From positions 25,134,810-25,198,809 of the forward strand of contig OZ035998.1 of the NCBI GenBank assembly GCA_964035015.1: a stretch of DNA of 64,000 nucleotides. Direction: 5' to 3'. The translations under genes were made by a program, and so were the position numbers. The notes under the pieces are model-generated. The model had not been told where the DNA came from and made no database searches. It was given only the letters and a program-made list of their open reading frames with translations. The DNA is from Corallium rubrum (lineage: Eukaryota; Cnidaria; Anthozoa; Scleralcyonacea; Coralliidae). Of the stretch, positions 21,913 through 33,198 are shown one piece after another (within the stretch, counting starts at the first letter, position 1; every line of letters begins with the position of its first letter).

Positions 21913-22949
21913 ATGGTGTTCAAGGGACGACTTACGGCCTTGCAATGCGCACACGCACTTGTGTGCAAGACGAAAATGTCGAGAACAAGTGTTTGGCGAC
22001 TTCTACATGCAGAAGAAATTGAAAGGGAAAAAAAAGAAAGAAAGCAGCCGGGGAAAAAAGTTGGTAGACCTCAGGTTATGACAGCGCGTGATAAACGGAA
22101 ACTTAAAAGAGCTATTGCGAGAATCCGCCAACACAATCCAAATTTTACTGTTATGGACGTCGTGAAGACAAGTGGAATCAGTCTTGATACAGCCCATTAC
22201 AGGACCTTTTTAAGACAAATTCGGAAACTAGGATTACAATTTCAACAAAGTCGTAGAAAGGGGATCCTTACTGCAAAGGATCTAAAGCAACGACGTACAT
22301 TTGCAAGGGCAATGTGTGCAAAAAATGCCGATTATTGGCCGAAAGACGGCAATTTATTTGGACGGAGTATCCTTCATCTACAAAGGAAACCCGATGAGTG
22401 ATGCGATGAAACCAAAGAACAGAGTTTGGCGAAAAAGAAACGAAAGGAAGTAAAGATCTGGCCGGAGGCAAACGATTGCATCTCATTGTCGTCATATCAT
22501 ATGGGAAAGGAGTAATTTTAGCCGAGCCATACGAAAAGATGAACGGAAAATTTTTCGCGCAATTTATAACACGACATTTTCCAAATTTGTTCGAAATTGC
22601 TGGAAAAGGTGAAACAGACGAGAAAATATTTGTGATGGACAACGACCCTTCACAAACGTCTTCAAAAACAAGAACATGTTTGGCATACCACAGCATTAGC
22701 ATGCAAGCCATTCCACCAAGATCGCCAGACCTTAACCCGATTGAGAATATATTCCATGTCGTTAGAAAGCGCATTGAAGCCCAAGTGAGAAAGAATAACA
22801 TCACACATCAGACATGGGATGAGTTCTGCAGTGTAGTTAAATACAATATTTGGTCAACATCTAAAGAGTGCATTGATAAGACAATATCCAGTATGCCTAA
22901 AAGACTAAAGCATATTGTGAAAACTAAGGGTCGACGAACAAAATACTGA
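21913..22949 (+). pseudogene. Tc1/mariner-type transposase (DD34E), two frameshifts
   Basis: The N-terminal part (MVFKGRLTALQCAHALVCKT) is a helix-turn-helix DNA-binding region followed by a basic GRPQVMTARDKRKLKRAI segment. The catalytic core gives MDNDPSQ and PRSPDLNPIENIFHVV, with 34 residues between the second Asp and the Glu. This spacing defines the Tc1 branch of IS630/Tc1/mariner. The frame changes once near 22350 and once near 22440. The last part (22476-22949) is open to a terminal TGA. Terminal inverted repeats were not identified. It sits in element D between a MITE and the Rep relic. Confidence 0.85.
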
Positions 22950-23259
22950 ACTCACTTACTAATTAAACCGTATCGATATTATCAACACATGTTGTGCAAA
23001 ACAGCAATTCAATGTTATACATGGTCAAAATAATTTGTATTTAATATAAACTATTTCAAAGGCTTTATGTGAGTTTGAAGGAATAAACTAATTGTTTTGA
23101 AGTTGCCATGCAACTCTGCCGTGTTTAATAACGATGGTGTCGTATATCATATCCAGTTACCCGTCACTTTATATCAGTGTATATGATGGTAACAAATACA
23201 TTTTATTAAAAATTTACGGTTAAACAAGCTTTGTTAAATCGAATTATATCATATTAATT

Positions 23260-23425
23260 CACTTTACCATGACAAAATCATAATTTTTCATACACTTTAC
23301 CACACTTTACCACAAACAGTGTATAATAATAGGATACTTAATTTAATTTATAAACACCGCTGTGGTAAAGTGTGGTAAAGTGTGGTAAAGTGTATGAAAA
23401 ATAATCGTATACCTATGGTAAAGTG
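23260..23425. promoter_or_regulatory. Iteron-like inverted repeat next to the Rep relic
   Basis: Left arm 23260-23314 and right arm 23361-23425 are inverted copies around a 46-bp AT-rich loop. Each arm is built on the 10-mer TGGTAAAGTG: three copies in reverse on the left, four forward on the right, three of them tandem at 12-bp or shorter spacing (TGTGGTAAAG-TGTGGTAAAG). Direct and inverted iterations of a short word beside a hairpin are the usual form of a Rep-binding origin in rolling-circle/hairpin replicons. The region starts 75 bases beyond the Rep stop. Function is inferred only. Confidence 0.55.
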
Positions 23426-23500
23426 TACTCATATGAAACGCTACATCATAAGGATTAACATGATGGTTTTGCATTAACACAAAATAGAAAATATAGGAAG

Positions 23501-25058
23501 TTATAGCACAATATCTAATATAAGTCGTGCGAAACATGAACCACAGGGTTGCACTTCCTTTTGTTCATGCTGGGCAATCTGGCGAGTAAAATTGAAAATT
23601 TTCCATCTGACGGCCATCTTCTCCGTCTCTCGTTCGTCGATTTGTCCGTTCTTCACATAAACAATCGGTCGTTTCGAAGTGCAAAAGATTGGTGTATCTC
23701 CATCGAATGTCGTGTCCTTGGCAAAATGGGATTTAGGGGCAGGTAAATGAACCAGTTGCCCCTCCAACATGAGAAGCAGATCGTGCCACGCTAAAATTTG
23801 AGGAGACCACCTGAAGTCATTAAGAAAAACGACTTCAGCGTTCTCCGCTCCTACCCACGCAAAACTTGTGCATGTCGGATTGGTGAAGGTGTTGTAAATT
23901 CTGTTGAGAGGATTTAATAGGAAAGTTTTACCACAATTTGCAGGTCCCGTCAACATTATGTTCCGGTATTTCCCTCTACCCCTTTCAAGTAGTTCCCTCA
24001 TTGATTTGGCAAACAGTTCTCGCGGTATGTGGTTGTTCTGCAGTAGCTGTAACGCACACATCTCCCACTCTCTTTCCGTTTCACAAGTGCATTTTGTGTC
24101 ATATGCTTCTTTCAGCAAATCTATTCGCGATTTTTTGTTTCGTTCATTAGTGCCTTCTGCGCTTTCCATCTTCCATGCATTAGTTAGCAGTTCATTCACA
24201 ACTTTTGTTCCCCGGTTGATGACGAATTCTGCCAAATCACTCTTCCCATGCCCGTTTTTGCATATTAGCAAAAGCTAGAAAAGCATTTCGATTTCGAAGA
24301 TTCTTTGCTACTATGATCTCCGATACGTCAAATGCACTGAGTCGTTTCCGCTTCTTCGCCGGCCCTTTCTTCTTCGTATCCGAGTTCGACTCATCATCAG
24401 TAATGTCGGGGTCTTCTTCATCGCTTGACTTCAGTGGCATACGTTTCTTACTGCGTTGTTTGAAAGTTTCGTGGGCTCTCATAGTTGCAGGTCCATTGCT
24501 GTTGGTTAAATCTGGGTGGTTGTCGCTTTGTTCGTATGCCGTATCTTCTTTCGTAACATACTTCCACGCGGTGAAATAGTTTGCGTGGACGCTTGAGAAA
24601 TGGACAGATATGCCATGTTTTTTTTGCAGTGCTTTCTTTGAAGGCAACCATCGTTGAATTCTATCAAGCTTGTGTGGCACACAAACATGATAGTGTACTC
24701 CCGATTTTTTGTGCAACTCTTTCGAACAACACCATTGTAAAACGACTACAGATCGCGCGGAGAAAGAATCGACAATATCTTATGCGAAAGATTGTCGTGT
24801 GGGAGACTTTTGAGTATCCGCTTGGCTCCAAGTAACCAAATATACCTGACGAACTTCGCGAGTATGTAATTCTTCATCTTCTGATGATGTACTCGACCTA
24901 TCGCTATTATAACATTGTAATAATTCCATTCCATTCAGTTCAATGTGAACTACGAAGACACAGTGGGTGTCACAATGGCAGTGTAATATGAGAAAAGGTG
25001 TTATAGTATACGCCATGGCACTTTGGAGATAATTTTTAAGGGAACACTGCGACCTCAT
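23501..25058 (-). pseudogene. Rep protein relic: HUH nuclease plus SF3 helicase
   Basis: Minus-strand frame from 25058 (a likely start is the Met near 24930). Motif I is VYLVTWSQAD, then one in-frame TAA at 24782-24780. Motif II is GVHYHV (HUH), and motif III is WKYVTKED (catalytic Tyr with Lys three on). A Lys-rich linker (GPAKKRKR) follows. After a one-base frameshift near 24255 the second frame gives Walker A GPANCGKT, Walker B VVFLNDF, and motif C IFCTSKRP, the order of a superfamily 3 helicase. The domain order is that of rolling-circle/parvovirus-like Rep proteins, which nick at an origin and unwind DNA. Similar genes recur in cnidarian genomes. I cannot say whether it is an endogenised virus or a transposon gene. 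Two lesions make it inactive. Confidence 0.75.
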
Positions 25059-26265
25059 TCAGACCATGAATAATAAAAGTAAAGGAAGGCATGGCGTAAG
25101 CCATTTCTCGCAATTTGCATTATGTAAAATACAGGGTAATAGACAAAAATATAGTTACCAAGTGCCGTTACGTAAACGCGTGTTCGCAACTTGCCAAGTT
25201 ATGATTTCTGAATTATGACGAAAATCAATTCAAATGCATAATTTGTATAATATATTATAAAATATACTTCATTAAAACAATTAGGTGCTTCATTTTCACG
25301 TATTCTAAGTACTATTTGATGAAATTATTTAGTTAAAATCAGAGGCGGATCCAGATTATAATCTGACCGTTGCTATTGAGGTGTGGTACACATATGTAGG
25401 GGGGTGCGGGGGCATGCCCCCCCCCGGAAAATTTTGAAAATTAGGACCTCTAAAAATGCATTTCCCGCGTTCTGAGGGAGATTTTAAGTCACTCTGGAAG
25501 GCTTCTTTTTTTCAATTTTAAAGGCAACATTTCAACTTTCCATAGGATTCGATGGGAAGTTTAATAGCACTCGATAATGCCAACATGCATAGAAATGAAG
25601 AATAAGTGCGATGGTGTGCATTGTTCGAAGCTTCTGCAAGAACAGCAACATTTGGGTCCCTTTTTGTAGAAACATCAAGTGCAACATCACAAAGAAAATG
25701 CACCCTTATTGTGCTGAAGTTCAATCAATGGGTGCAATGAATAATAACAAGGATTGGTGTAAAGCTCAATACTTGTAAGGCAACACAAATACTTAGCTAT
25801 AATCTCACTGCCACAGAGGGCTAGAGAGCAAGCATTGTAAAAGCAATTACCATCCTCTAAAGTTCTAGAATGAGTATTAGAATACCAAACTTAATACAAC
25901 ATGCAATACACTGTATTTGTCAGCCTGTGGAATTTAGAATTTTCCAACATTATTATACATGTACTGGCAGTCATTATAATTCTATACCAATCTAGTAATC
26001 GTTAGATAAGTAAACCCATGGAAGTTACTCCTTTTGTATAGTAAATGAAAATATCTAAACTTATTCAGTGTAAAATACTGCACTGAGATGCCATAGTATA
26101 ATATCTTGACATAGACAGCTAACCCAATACTTGAAACATTTAACAACAATTTAATTGGATATGTAATTATAACCCAAAGCATTTGGTATCAAGAGTACAG
26201 AATGTTTCTCAAATTGAATCTGCAGTCTTGATATTTTTAACCCATTGCTGCCTGAACTGGCCCCT

Positions 26266-26367
26266 TTAACCCTTTATAACCCAGGAGGTTTCCAGTTGAC
26301 AAGTCAAATCAACTGGCGTTAGCCAGAGTAAAATACTAAAGGTGGCCAATGGGCTATAAAGGGTTAA
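26266..26367. mobile_element. TTAA-flanked mini-MITE, copy 1
   Basis: 102 bp running from TTAACCCTTTATAACCCAGG to GGGCTATAAAGGGTTAA. It is nested in a left half of another MITE type (TTAACCCATTGCTGCCTGA at 26237). TTAA ends and CCCTTT termini resemble piggyBac-type MITEs. Confidence 0.75.
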
Positions 26368-26380
26368 GCGAGATAGTTTC

Positions 26381-26482
26381 TTAACCCTTTATAGACCAGG
26401 AGGTTTCCAGTTGACAAGTAAAATCGTCTGGCGTTAGCCAGAGTAAAATATTAAAGGTGGCCAATGGGCTATAAAGGGTTAA
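26381..26482. mobile_element. TTAA-flanked mini-MITE, copy 2
   Basis: 102 bp, about 95% identical to copy 1 and in the same orientation, only 13 bp further on. It shares its right TTAA with the next MITE (26479). Confidence 0.75.
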
Positions 26483-26590
26483 CCCATTGCTGCCTGAACT
26501 GGCCCCTTTAATATTTTAATCTGTCTAATGCCAGACAATTTTACTTGTCCAAGGTAGAACCTTCAGACAGCCTAAGCAGCAATGGGTTAA
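26479..26590. mobile_element. TTAA-flanked mini-MITE of a second type
   Basis: 112 bp running from TTAACCCATTGCTGCCTGA to AGCAGCAATGGGTTAA. Its interior reads GTCTAATGCCAGACAATTTT, which resembles the reversed interior of the two neighbouring copies (CTGGCGTTAGCCAGA), so the types are related. Confidence 0.7.
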
Positions 26591-26988
26591 TCAGCTAACT
26601 TAAATTACTATGCCGTTTGAGTCTTTGAGACAAGAGCTATACAGCAAGTCTGTTTTTATATTTTCATAATTATACAATAAAAACTTTGATATTAGTTATT
26701 AAAAATTTATTTGTGTTGCTGTATATGCGACTGGTACACTAAAGACATACAGACATTACAGCATTTTATTATTCGTTGGAAATGTCAAAATCAACACACA
26801 CTTGCACAAGACAAATAATAATAATACATTTAATAATAATTAACCGAAGCCTGGCTTGTCTGATCAGATCAGACAGGGCTGGCAGTCGAGTATTTGAAAA
26901 TATAAATAATATCCCAACTGAGGTAATTACCATTATTTATGTATACATTACTCATGAGCTATTTAACATGCCTACCTTACTGGGTTGG

Positions 26989-27216
26989 GTAGTAGTTTCG
27001 GCAGCGCGATTCCTGGCTGCGCGGAAACTGTAGCTTCGCGAACTGACACAAAGATACATGGCGCGGATCACAGCTACAGAGAACTGTCTTCCTTTCAGAA
27101 GCAATCATTTGCTCACAGTAATGCTTCAGAGCGGTTAGCTTCACCTCCTTTATCGCTGGTGAATCACCCCCATCAAACGCATCCAACAATCGTTGTAAAA
27201 CGCTGTTCGAAGTCAT
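26989..27216 (-). CDS. Candidate first exon of unknown identity inside the hAT-like element
   Basis: An ATG at 27216 opens about 76 codons (SVLQRLLDAFDGGDSPAIKE, LKHYCEQMIASERKTVLCS) that run into a good splice donor (GTAAGG, intron from 26988). Composition is protein-like and helical at the N terminus. No downstream exon or known domain was recognised. It could be the 5' exon of a lost transposase or a captured host exon. Confidence 0.3.
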
Positions 27217-28016
27217 TTCGAACTGAAAAGAACACTGACACTGAACGAGACGAGAATCAGTCTGTGAAAGTGATCACAATATCGTGCGTTGCTACTTCGG
27301 ATCATCTGAGACCCGAATAATGGAGAAACATGATTGGCTTATTTCTCTACCGTTGCTCACCGTTGCTCAGCATACTAAATCTGATCATTTGATTGGCCAG
27401 CATCCCTATGCTGTTGCTCAGAAAAGCTAAATTTAGCATCAACCGTTGCTCCCGCCATTTGCACAATCGATGCTAACTAGCATAACTAAGCCAGAACTCA
27501 AAGGTGCGGGCTGCTACACAGGCTAATGATTTAGACAGGCTCGGGCGTTCTCGGGTTCCAAGGAGATCCAATTTCATAATTCACTGCATTTTTCGCGCAA
27601 ATAATTGCGTATCGCCGCGGAAGTGAGTCAGGTTAGGAACTAAAAATTATAAATACTCGCCTGCCAATTCACTACTGTATTGAATCTAAGAAACTGAATA
27701 AATTAATTTGGAAATTCTGACCGTTGCTCAAGCAACGATAGCACCCCTCTGGATCCGCCTCTGAAAATTTGTTTTTCTCTTGAAAATAATCGTAAAATTT
27801 TGCATAAAAAACTCAGACAGTAGGTTACGACTATTTAAAGATTCAAATGACTATTTAAAGATTCAACAGGAAGTCCCGCTTTATGACGGGAAAATCGTTC
27901 GATTTCGATAGGAAATCTTGCAATTTATCAATAATCGAACTCGTAGTGAGAAGAATAGCTATCCGTTTTCCTTTTTTGGCAACAAGACGCCCGCTAGGCG
28001 TAAACGCGGGCTACTT

Positions 28017-28340
28017 AAAGGTGCTGTCCACTCCGTTCTGCGCATATACCAAACTAATGTTTACTTCTTCGTTTATAAAAATATTTACTGATACCTTATT
28101 GAAGATTGTAAGCTTTTCTTGCTTCCTCTTCATTACTTGTACCCAAAACAAAACATTTTCAGAAGAAATAGCAGAAATCCGAAGAGATATCCTCATCGAA
28201 TCGCTTGGTTTTCTGCCATGTCGCTTCTAACGGTTTACATTGAGCTGAGTACTTCATGTAATTATCTACGAATGTCATGTTTGAGTGTCCCGATAAACAA
28301 AGATGCGGATCATACGCAGAACCGGGTGGACAGCACCTTT
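28017..28340. mobile_element. MITE with AAAGGTGCTGTCCAC ends
   Basis: AAAGGTGCTGTCCACTCCG with TTCTGCGCATA on the left is mirrored by TACGCAGAACCGGGTGGACAGCACCTTT on the right (28309-28340). 324 bp; internal open frames have no known motif. It is inserted within the right inverted repeat of element D. Confidence 0.75.
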
Positions 28341-28416
28341 GAAATATATACAACATAACAAAGAAGATTAATACGAACTATGAACCATAAAAACACACAA
28401 ACCAAGGCGAAACCTA

Positions 28417-28955
28417 GCCATACTGGTGTAGCAAAACATTAAGATGGTAGCCATACTGGTGTACCAAAACAATGAAATGGTGGTCATACTGGTGTACCAA
28501 AACAATGAAATGGTGGCCATACTGGGGTACCAAAACAATGAAATGGTAGCCATACTGGCGTACCAAAACGATGAAATGGTGGCCATACTGGTGTGCCAAA
28601 ACAATGAAATGGTGGCCATACTGGCTTACCAAAACAATGAAATGGTGGTCATACTGGCGTACCAAAACTTTGAGATGGTGGCCATACTGGCGTACCAAAA
28701 CTTTGAGATGGTGGCCATACGTGTGTACTAAAACAATGAAATGGTGGCCATGCTGGTGTACCAAAACAATGAAATGGTGGCCATACTGGTGTACCAAAAC
28801 AATGAAATAGTGGCCATACTGGCGTACCAAAACAATGAAATGGTGGCCGTACTGGCGTAGCAAAACATTGAAATGGTGGCCATACTAGTGTAGCAAAACA
28901 TTGAGATTGTGGCCGTACTGGTGTAAGCAAAACATTGAAATGGTGGCCATTGTCG
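28417..28955. repeat. 33-bp minisatellite (about 16 copies)
   Basis: The unit is of the form CCATACTGGTGTACCAAAAC + AATGAAATGGTGG, repeated about 16 times with 80-97% identity. Because 33 is divisible by three and the unit lacks stops in most frames, several long overlapping frames with an 11-residue period appear on both strands. These are not genes. Confidence 0.93.
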
Positions 28956-29838
28956 TAGAAACCCTGCGTTTGGTCTTCTACTCGTTGCTGGTTCAATATT
29001 TAACACTCTGGGGACTGTATTTTCTATACTTTATTTCATCTTCAAGAATCGTTAACACTCTATTCAATCTTTTCAATCAATCTCCTAAACACTTATCATG
29101 CACTCCTATTTATACCTAACCAATGGGAAGTTATTCAGCTAAATGTTACTCTAAACTGCATCTAATAACAACTATTATAGAATTTCTTCCGCTCTACATT
29201 TCTTCCCTAGCAATTTCTTCCGATCTATATTTATACATACATGCATGGCTTATAACTAATTTACTAATACAATTACAATCCTTTACGTAAAACGAACTAC
29301 ACATTAAAGTCTCTACGTGTTAAATCAGTTCTTATATTTTTACATGTTATGATTCCTCTGAGCCTTTCTAAGCTTCTAAACCAATCAGCAGCTTCGTCCT
29401 GATTCAGGACGGACTCTACGTCATCAGTATGGAATTTTTACTCTCGAGTCGCAGACGTCTCGGGGGTTCGCGTTTCACCCGGGCGCCCGATGTGAGGCGG
29501 CTGTATTCGCAGGCTACGTTTCCCGTGATGTTCTGTCTACGGATTTAAAATTATGATGAATTACATGAGATTAAAGCGAGAATCAAACAACAGGGAAATC
29601 TGTATTAGTTTTTTTTTAGTTTTGGCTTCTATTAGAACACACAGAGAATATAGTGTAAGAAAGCTAAACGGCTACAAGTTGAAATCAGTAAAGTTTTAAC
29701 CGCCATTTTGAAAATACTTGGGAACGCTCGTAAACTCCCAGATGAACATTCGGTGGTTTTATAGTCGGCCATAGCGTTTAAGTAACGTTTTTATTACTAA
29801 TAGTAATATGTAGTTCTATTTTGTTATCTTTTTTTTAG

Positions 29839-29898
29839 CAAACGCCATTATTGCAGTTGTTTTTCTTGGAGAAAAAATCAGAATGCAGGATCTTTTTG
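29839..29898 (+). CDS. Exon of the NIPA-like magnesium transporter (continuation)
   Basis: Acceptor TTTTTTAG ends at 29838 and donor GTACGT starts at 29899. The exon reads on from the split Ala codon of the exon at 380-483: NAIIAVVFLGEKI and RMQDLF, the helix plus loop that follows the PLG motif in DUF803 proteins. It ends with one base of a Gly codon. No later exon was recognised downstream in the window; the next family block (helix after the LFG) should follow at an unknown distance, possibly beyond the transposon-rich right half. Confidence 0.85.
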
Positions 29899-31990
29899 GT
29901 ACGTTTCAAACGTTACAGATAATCAGTTTATTTAGGCTCGGTTAGGAGTTTAGTCCTGGTCCTGCCTATAGACCTGTGTGCAACTGTTATCTAAGATAAT
30001 CCGCTTGTTGAATTGAGGAATAGATGTGCATGGCTTTAATACTGCACTAGGTGGAATTTTGAAAAACCGGACAAAACCTGTGAATGACCTTTTTAAAAAT
30101 AGGTACGCATTGCGTACATGCGGATACTTCAACAGATGACATGATGACTGAACAATGAACAATGTAAAATGCATATCGCAAACACACTAATATACTAAAG
30201 ACTTACTACTGTAAAGTAAACATATGACGCTGATTATAAGATTAGTTTGGAAGACCTACAGTACAAGAAGCTGAATACTTTGATCTGAGTGCTTTTGTAG
30301 GCATAATGAGCAAATTTGATGGACTGAAATTTTAACAGGAATTTACAAACTAATCACTTTAAATTAACATTACCATTTGACAAAGAAAACTAAATTTTCA
30401 GCCCATTCAATCAGGATGAAGTTTCCAATCCTATTTCCCACTGCAGAAACACTTTAGACCAGCTGGCACACTTTAGCCTTTTAACCAAACAATTTTATAG
30501 AGCCATATTAATGGATGCATGCTTGTTTAACCCAATACGGGGCACACGCCATGGTCTGACTGTTGAAGCAGAATGTGGGATTATCTAGTTTTAACCAACA
30601 TAAAATGTTCGGTGTGTCTTTTCCCGACTAGCAGAGCCTGAATCAAAATTTCTAGCAATCCACAAAAAATTGGGGGATTAAAGAAAAAGCTAATATTCAT
30701 CAACTTTTTCTGGGAATTATTCATATCAAACATTCTGAGGGGACCCCTGGCTATGCCAGTCCAAGCTAAAATTACTCATTTTTTTTCCAATTTCACCATT
30801 TCTTGAGCCTGGTTCACAGAGCTGCAACACAGTCTGGTGACTTTGAGCTGATTAACTTCCACATGTATCCATCCCCTCAGAACAGAACAAGCCTCCGTTT
30901 TGAAGCAAGTTGTACCAAGGGATGAATTGTCTCTGTCCTCAAGATACCTCAATGTCTATTTCTATCATGCTTGCTATGTAAACCGATCATGTGAAACCAA
31001 GAACACATGTTAACTCACAATAACTGGACAGGGATAACTTAGTTTCAACAATAAGATAACTTTTGGGCAAGAGTTGATGATGAGTTATCCTAACTTCCAT
31101 GTGAATGCTTAGATTTACGCAAACTATCTTGGGAGCGGGAAAATATTCTGAGTTTGCTTTCGTAGTTTAATTGTTACTTTAGTTGTTCCGAGGGATAGGA
31201 ATGACTTAGTAGTTGTGTTTTACATGTGAAACATGACGAAATTTGACATGGTCTCCCAAGAACATATCCTGAGCAGGCTGCAAGAAATTAAACCAAAGGC
31301 CAACAAATTGTTTTAGTGCTGTATTGTTGCCTAACTTTGAAAGAATTACTGATTATTAGACTCAGATCAACTAAACTATGTCAAACACACAAGAAGTTTA
31401 TTTGCACCATGCATTGAAATTCTGGCATTATATTGCTCAATCCTCACTCCCATTTTCACATTTAACAGCTGATTGAGCTGAACTGTTTGGAAGTTATTTG
31501 TAAATAATATCAATTGTTCACTGTTCATTCGAATACAGTTCTGATTGAGCACAGTCTGCACAAACGGACACAAAGGCATTGGTTTGAGTTTAATTTGAGT
31601 TTTCTTTGAGATGCGTGTTTTGAGTCTGATGAGATTGTTGATTAGAGATGAACACGCAGACTCCGTTAGTCTCTGCGAGAACGGAGTGAATTCCTATTAA
31701 AATATGTTTATACACGTACATCTAGAAACAAGAAGAGATGAACAGAATAAACTGTTATTATTAAATAGCTGAGCCAAATTATTATAGTTGGTTGGCTAAA
31801 ACCATAAAGCCTTCGTGAAAATCTTTGTTCAATGTAGTTAATATTTTAAATTTATATTCGTACATAAGTTTTCTTACCTTAAAACATGAATCTTGTCATC
31901 GTTGAAAAGTTCCCGCCAGTCCTGCTTTGGAACATGAACAACGTTTGGTATTACATATACAAGCACATTTGCGCACAATAAGTGATTCAA
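29899..31990. other. Stretch with no gene recognised
   Basis: Ordinary AT-rich sequence after the NIPA-like exon, presumably the next intron. Open frames are short (for example 29950-30174 and 31376-31579 on the minus strand) and show no motif. Confidence 0.55.
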
Positions 31991-31994
31991 CTGG

Positions 31995-32545
31995 TATAGA
32001 GGCTTTGGATCTTTAAGTACTATTTATAGAATGAGTGGCCGTTCTGTATCGGGGTATACAGACACGAGGCGAAGCCGAGTGCCTGTATCCCGATACATTA
32101 CGGACACGAATTCTGTAAATGACTTCTAAAACGCCTATTAAGTTAGCTAAAACTATATCACGTTAAGAGGTGATAAACCTTCGAGGTAACGTTTAATAGG
32201 TTACGATTATTAAATTAGTGATGTGAGCATGCGCTTTGTATTAATTCAACAAATGTTTTGTTATTCAACAAATGTTGTTGTTCAACAACTGTTTGCATCT
32301 TCATCTTGTATGAAGACGCTACCAGCATACCTCACTCAAGATAGTTGAATGCGAAGTGTCTGTACCCTTGCTACAGAACTGATATCAGTGTCTGTAAATG
32401 CGATACAGAACTGATGTTTTATTAAACAGTTCTATATCACATTTACAGACACTGATATCAGTTCTGTACCGGGGTAAACAGACATTGATTAAACCTTAAT
32501 TTCTTTTGAATTTTCCTCATGAATTATTAATGAGTTTTAGAAGCA
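31995..32545. repeat. Dispersed repeat, inverted copy of 61238-61875
   Basis: Shared blocks in reverse order and orientation: CCGTTCTGTATCGGG, CTTCGCCTCGTGTCTGTAT, AGATAGTTGAATGCGAAGTG, ACTGATATCAGTGTCTGTAA, and CTCATGAATTATTAATGAG. It contains an internal palindrome (ACTGATGTTTTATTAAACAG). The right-hand copy adjoins (TA)n at both ends. Confidence 0.85.
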
Positions 32546-33198
32546 AGAATATGCAAGGGTAGGTGTCTATCTACGCTCGCCGGAGCCAAACGTATAAACT
32601 TATCACTGTATCTGCATCATTAGAGATCACAAGTAGCCGCTCACTGCCTCGAACGAGCTACGTCCCATGCACAATGAAGCAGTAGCCTGCGAAGCAGGCT
32701 GTCTGGGAGGCGCGGGCGCGGAGTGGGCGGAGTTGAAAGTGAGCCTGCTACTGAAGCAGTAACTTTTTGAACTTATGCGTACAGAATGTACGCAAAAGTC
32801 CCATTGGCTAATCCCTTTTAATTAGTAACTTAGTCCTAGTGTTTCTGGAAAATATCGCATCAGACGCTCTCAACTTGGTATTTTTATGGCTTTTTGCTGC
32901 CGCAGGCAGCACTCCTAATTTTGACATGCTAAGGTTTCTCCAGAATTCACTCGACCCAGTTTTTCGCGCCGATCTATGTGTTGTCGAGATTTCGATCTCG
33001 CGTCTGTCCGTATTTAAGATGTCGTAATTCCGGGGGAGAACCGGGGGGGGGGGAGTGCGAGAAAAATATTGAATTGCGTGCGCATGTACTATTTTATATG
33101 CTCTACAAAATCTCAACTCTCAAGAATTTGCAAGCTTTTTATTCTGGATCTGACTTGATGCAAAATATACGAACACTTCCCGAAGAAACCAGGTAAGT

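Larger units (their letters stand above)
25340..27763. mobile_element. DNA transposon with CAGAGGCGGATCCAG ends (hAT-like)
   Basis: CAGAGGCGGATCCAGA at 25340 is mirrored by CTGGATCCGCCTCTG ending 27763. The left subterminal zone has the same GGGGGCATGCCCCCC palindrome and GCATTTCCCGCGTTCTGAG block as the elements at 4397 and 7100, so these are one family. Inside are three TTAA MITEs and one candidate exon (26989-27216, minus strand). No transposase domain is recognisable. Flanks share only AAAAT, so the target duplication is uncertain. Confidence 0.65.
8434..29516. mobile_element. Element D: large inverted-repeat transposon, MULE-like, heavily invaded
   Basis: The left end TAGCCTGCGAATACAGCCGC (8434) is mirrored by the right end at 29516. 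The flanks are CGTTTCCCA (8425-8433) and CGTTTCCCG (29517-29525), an 8-bp direct duplication plus one mismatch. The left inverted repeat runs 8434-8478, is interrupted by the LINE (8479-21189), and resumes at 21190-21467. The right one runs 29516-29355, is interrupted by other inserts, and resumes at 27990-27868. The matching parts include GAGTAAAAATTCCATACTGA, GTCCTGAATCAGGACGAAG and GGGAAAATCGTTCGATTTCG. The first 11 bases match those of element A, and 8-9-bp duplications with long inverted repeats are typical of Mutator-like elements. No transposase of D's own was found: its interior holds a Rep relic, a Tc1/mariner, a hAT-like element and MITEs. The MULE assignment is inference from the ends. 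Confidence 0.65.
484..29838 (+). other. 29.4-kb intron of the NIPA-like gene
   Basis: The donor at 484 and the acceptor TTTTTTAG ending at 29838 bracket this stretch, and the flanking exon phases match (1 + 2 bases of an Ala codon). Everything found between is transposon sequence: a Kolobok/Mutator-like relic, CAGGGGCGGAT-type elements, and the 21-kb element D with its nested insertions. No other NIPA-like exon was seen in it. The intron boundaries are inferred, not shown by transcripts. Confidence 0.75.

Noticed and set aside
22268..22804. 178-codon minus-strand frame over the Tc1/mariner gene
   Set aside because: Antisense shadow of the transposase; no domain of its own.
28417..28955. CRISPR array
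   Set aside because: Regular repeats but no unique spacers, eukaryotic context, no cas genes.
28368..29006. Overlapping frames of 80-149 codons in the minisatellite
   Set aside because: Period-33 repeat, open on both strands; no known motif.
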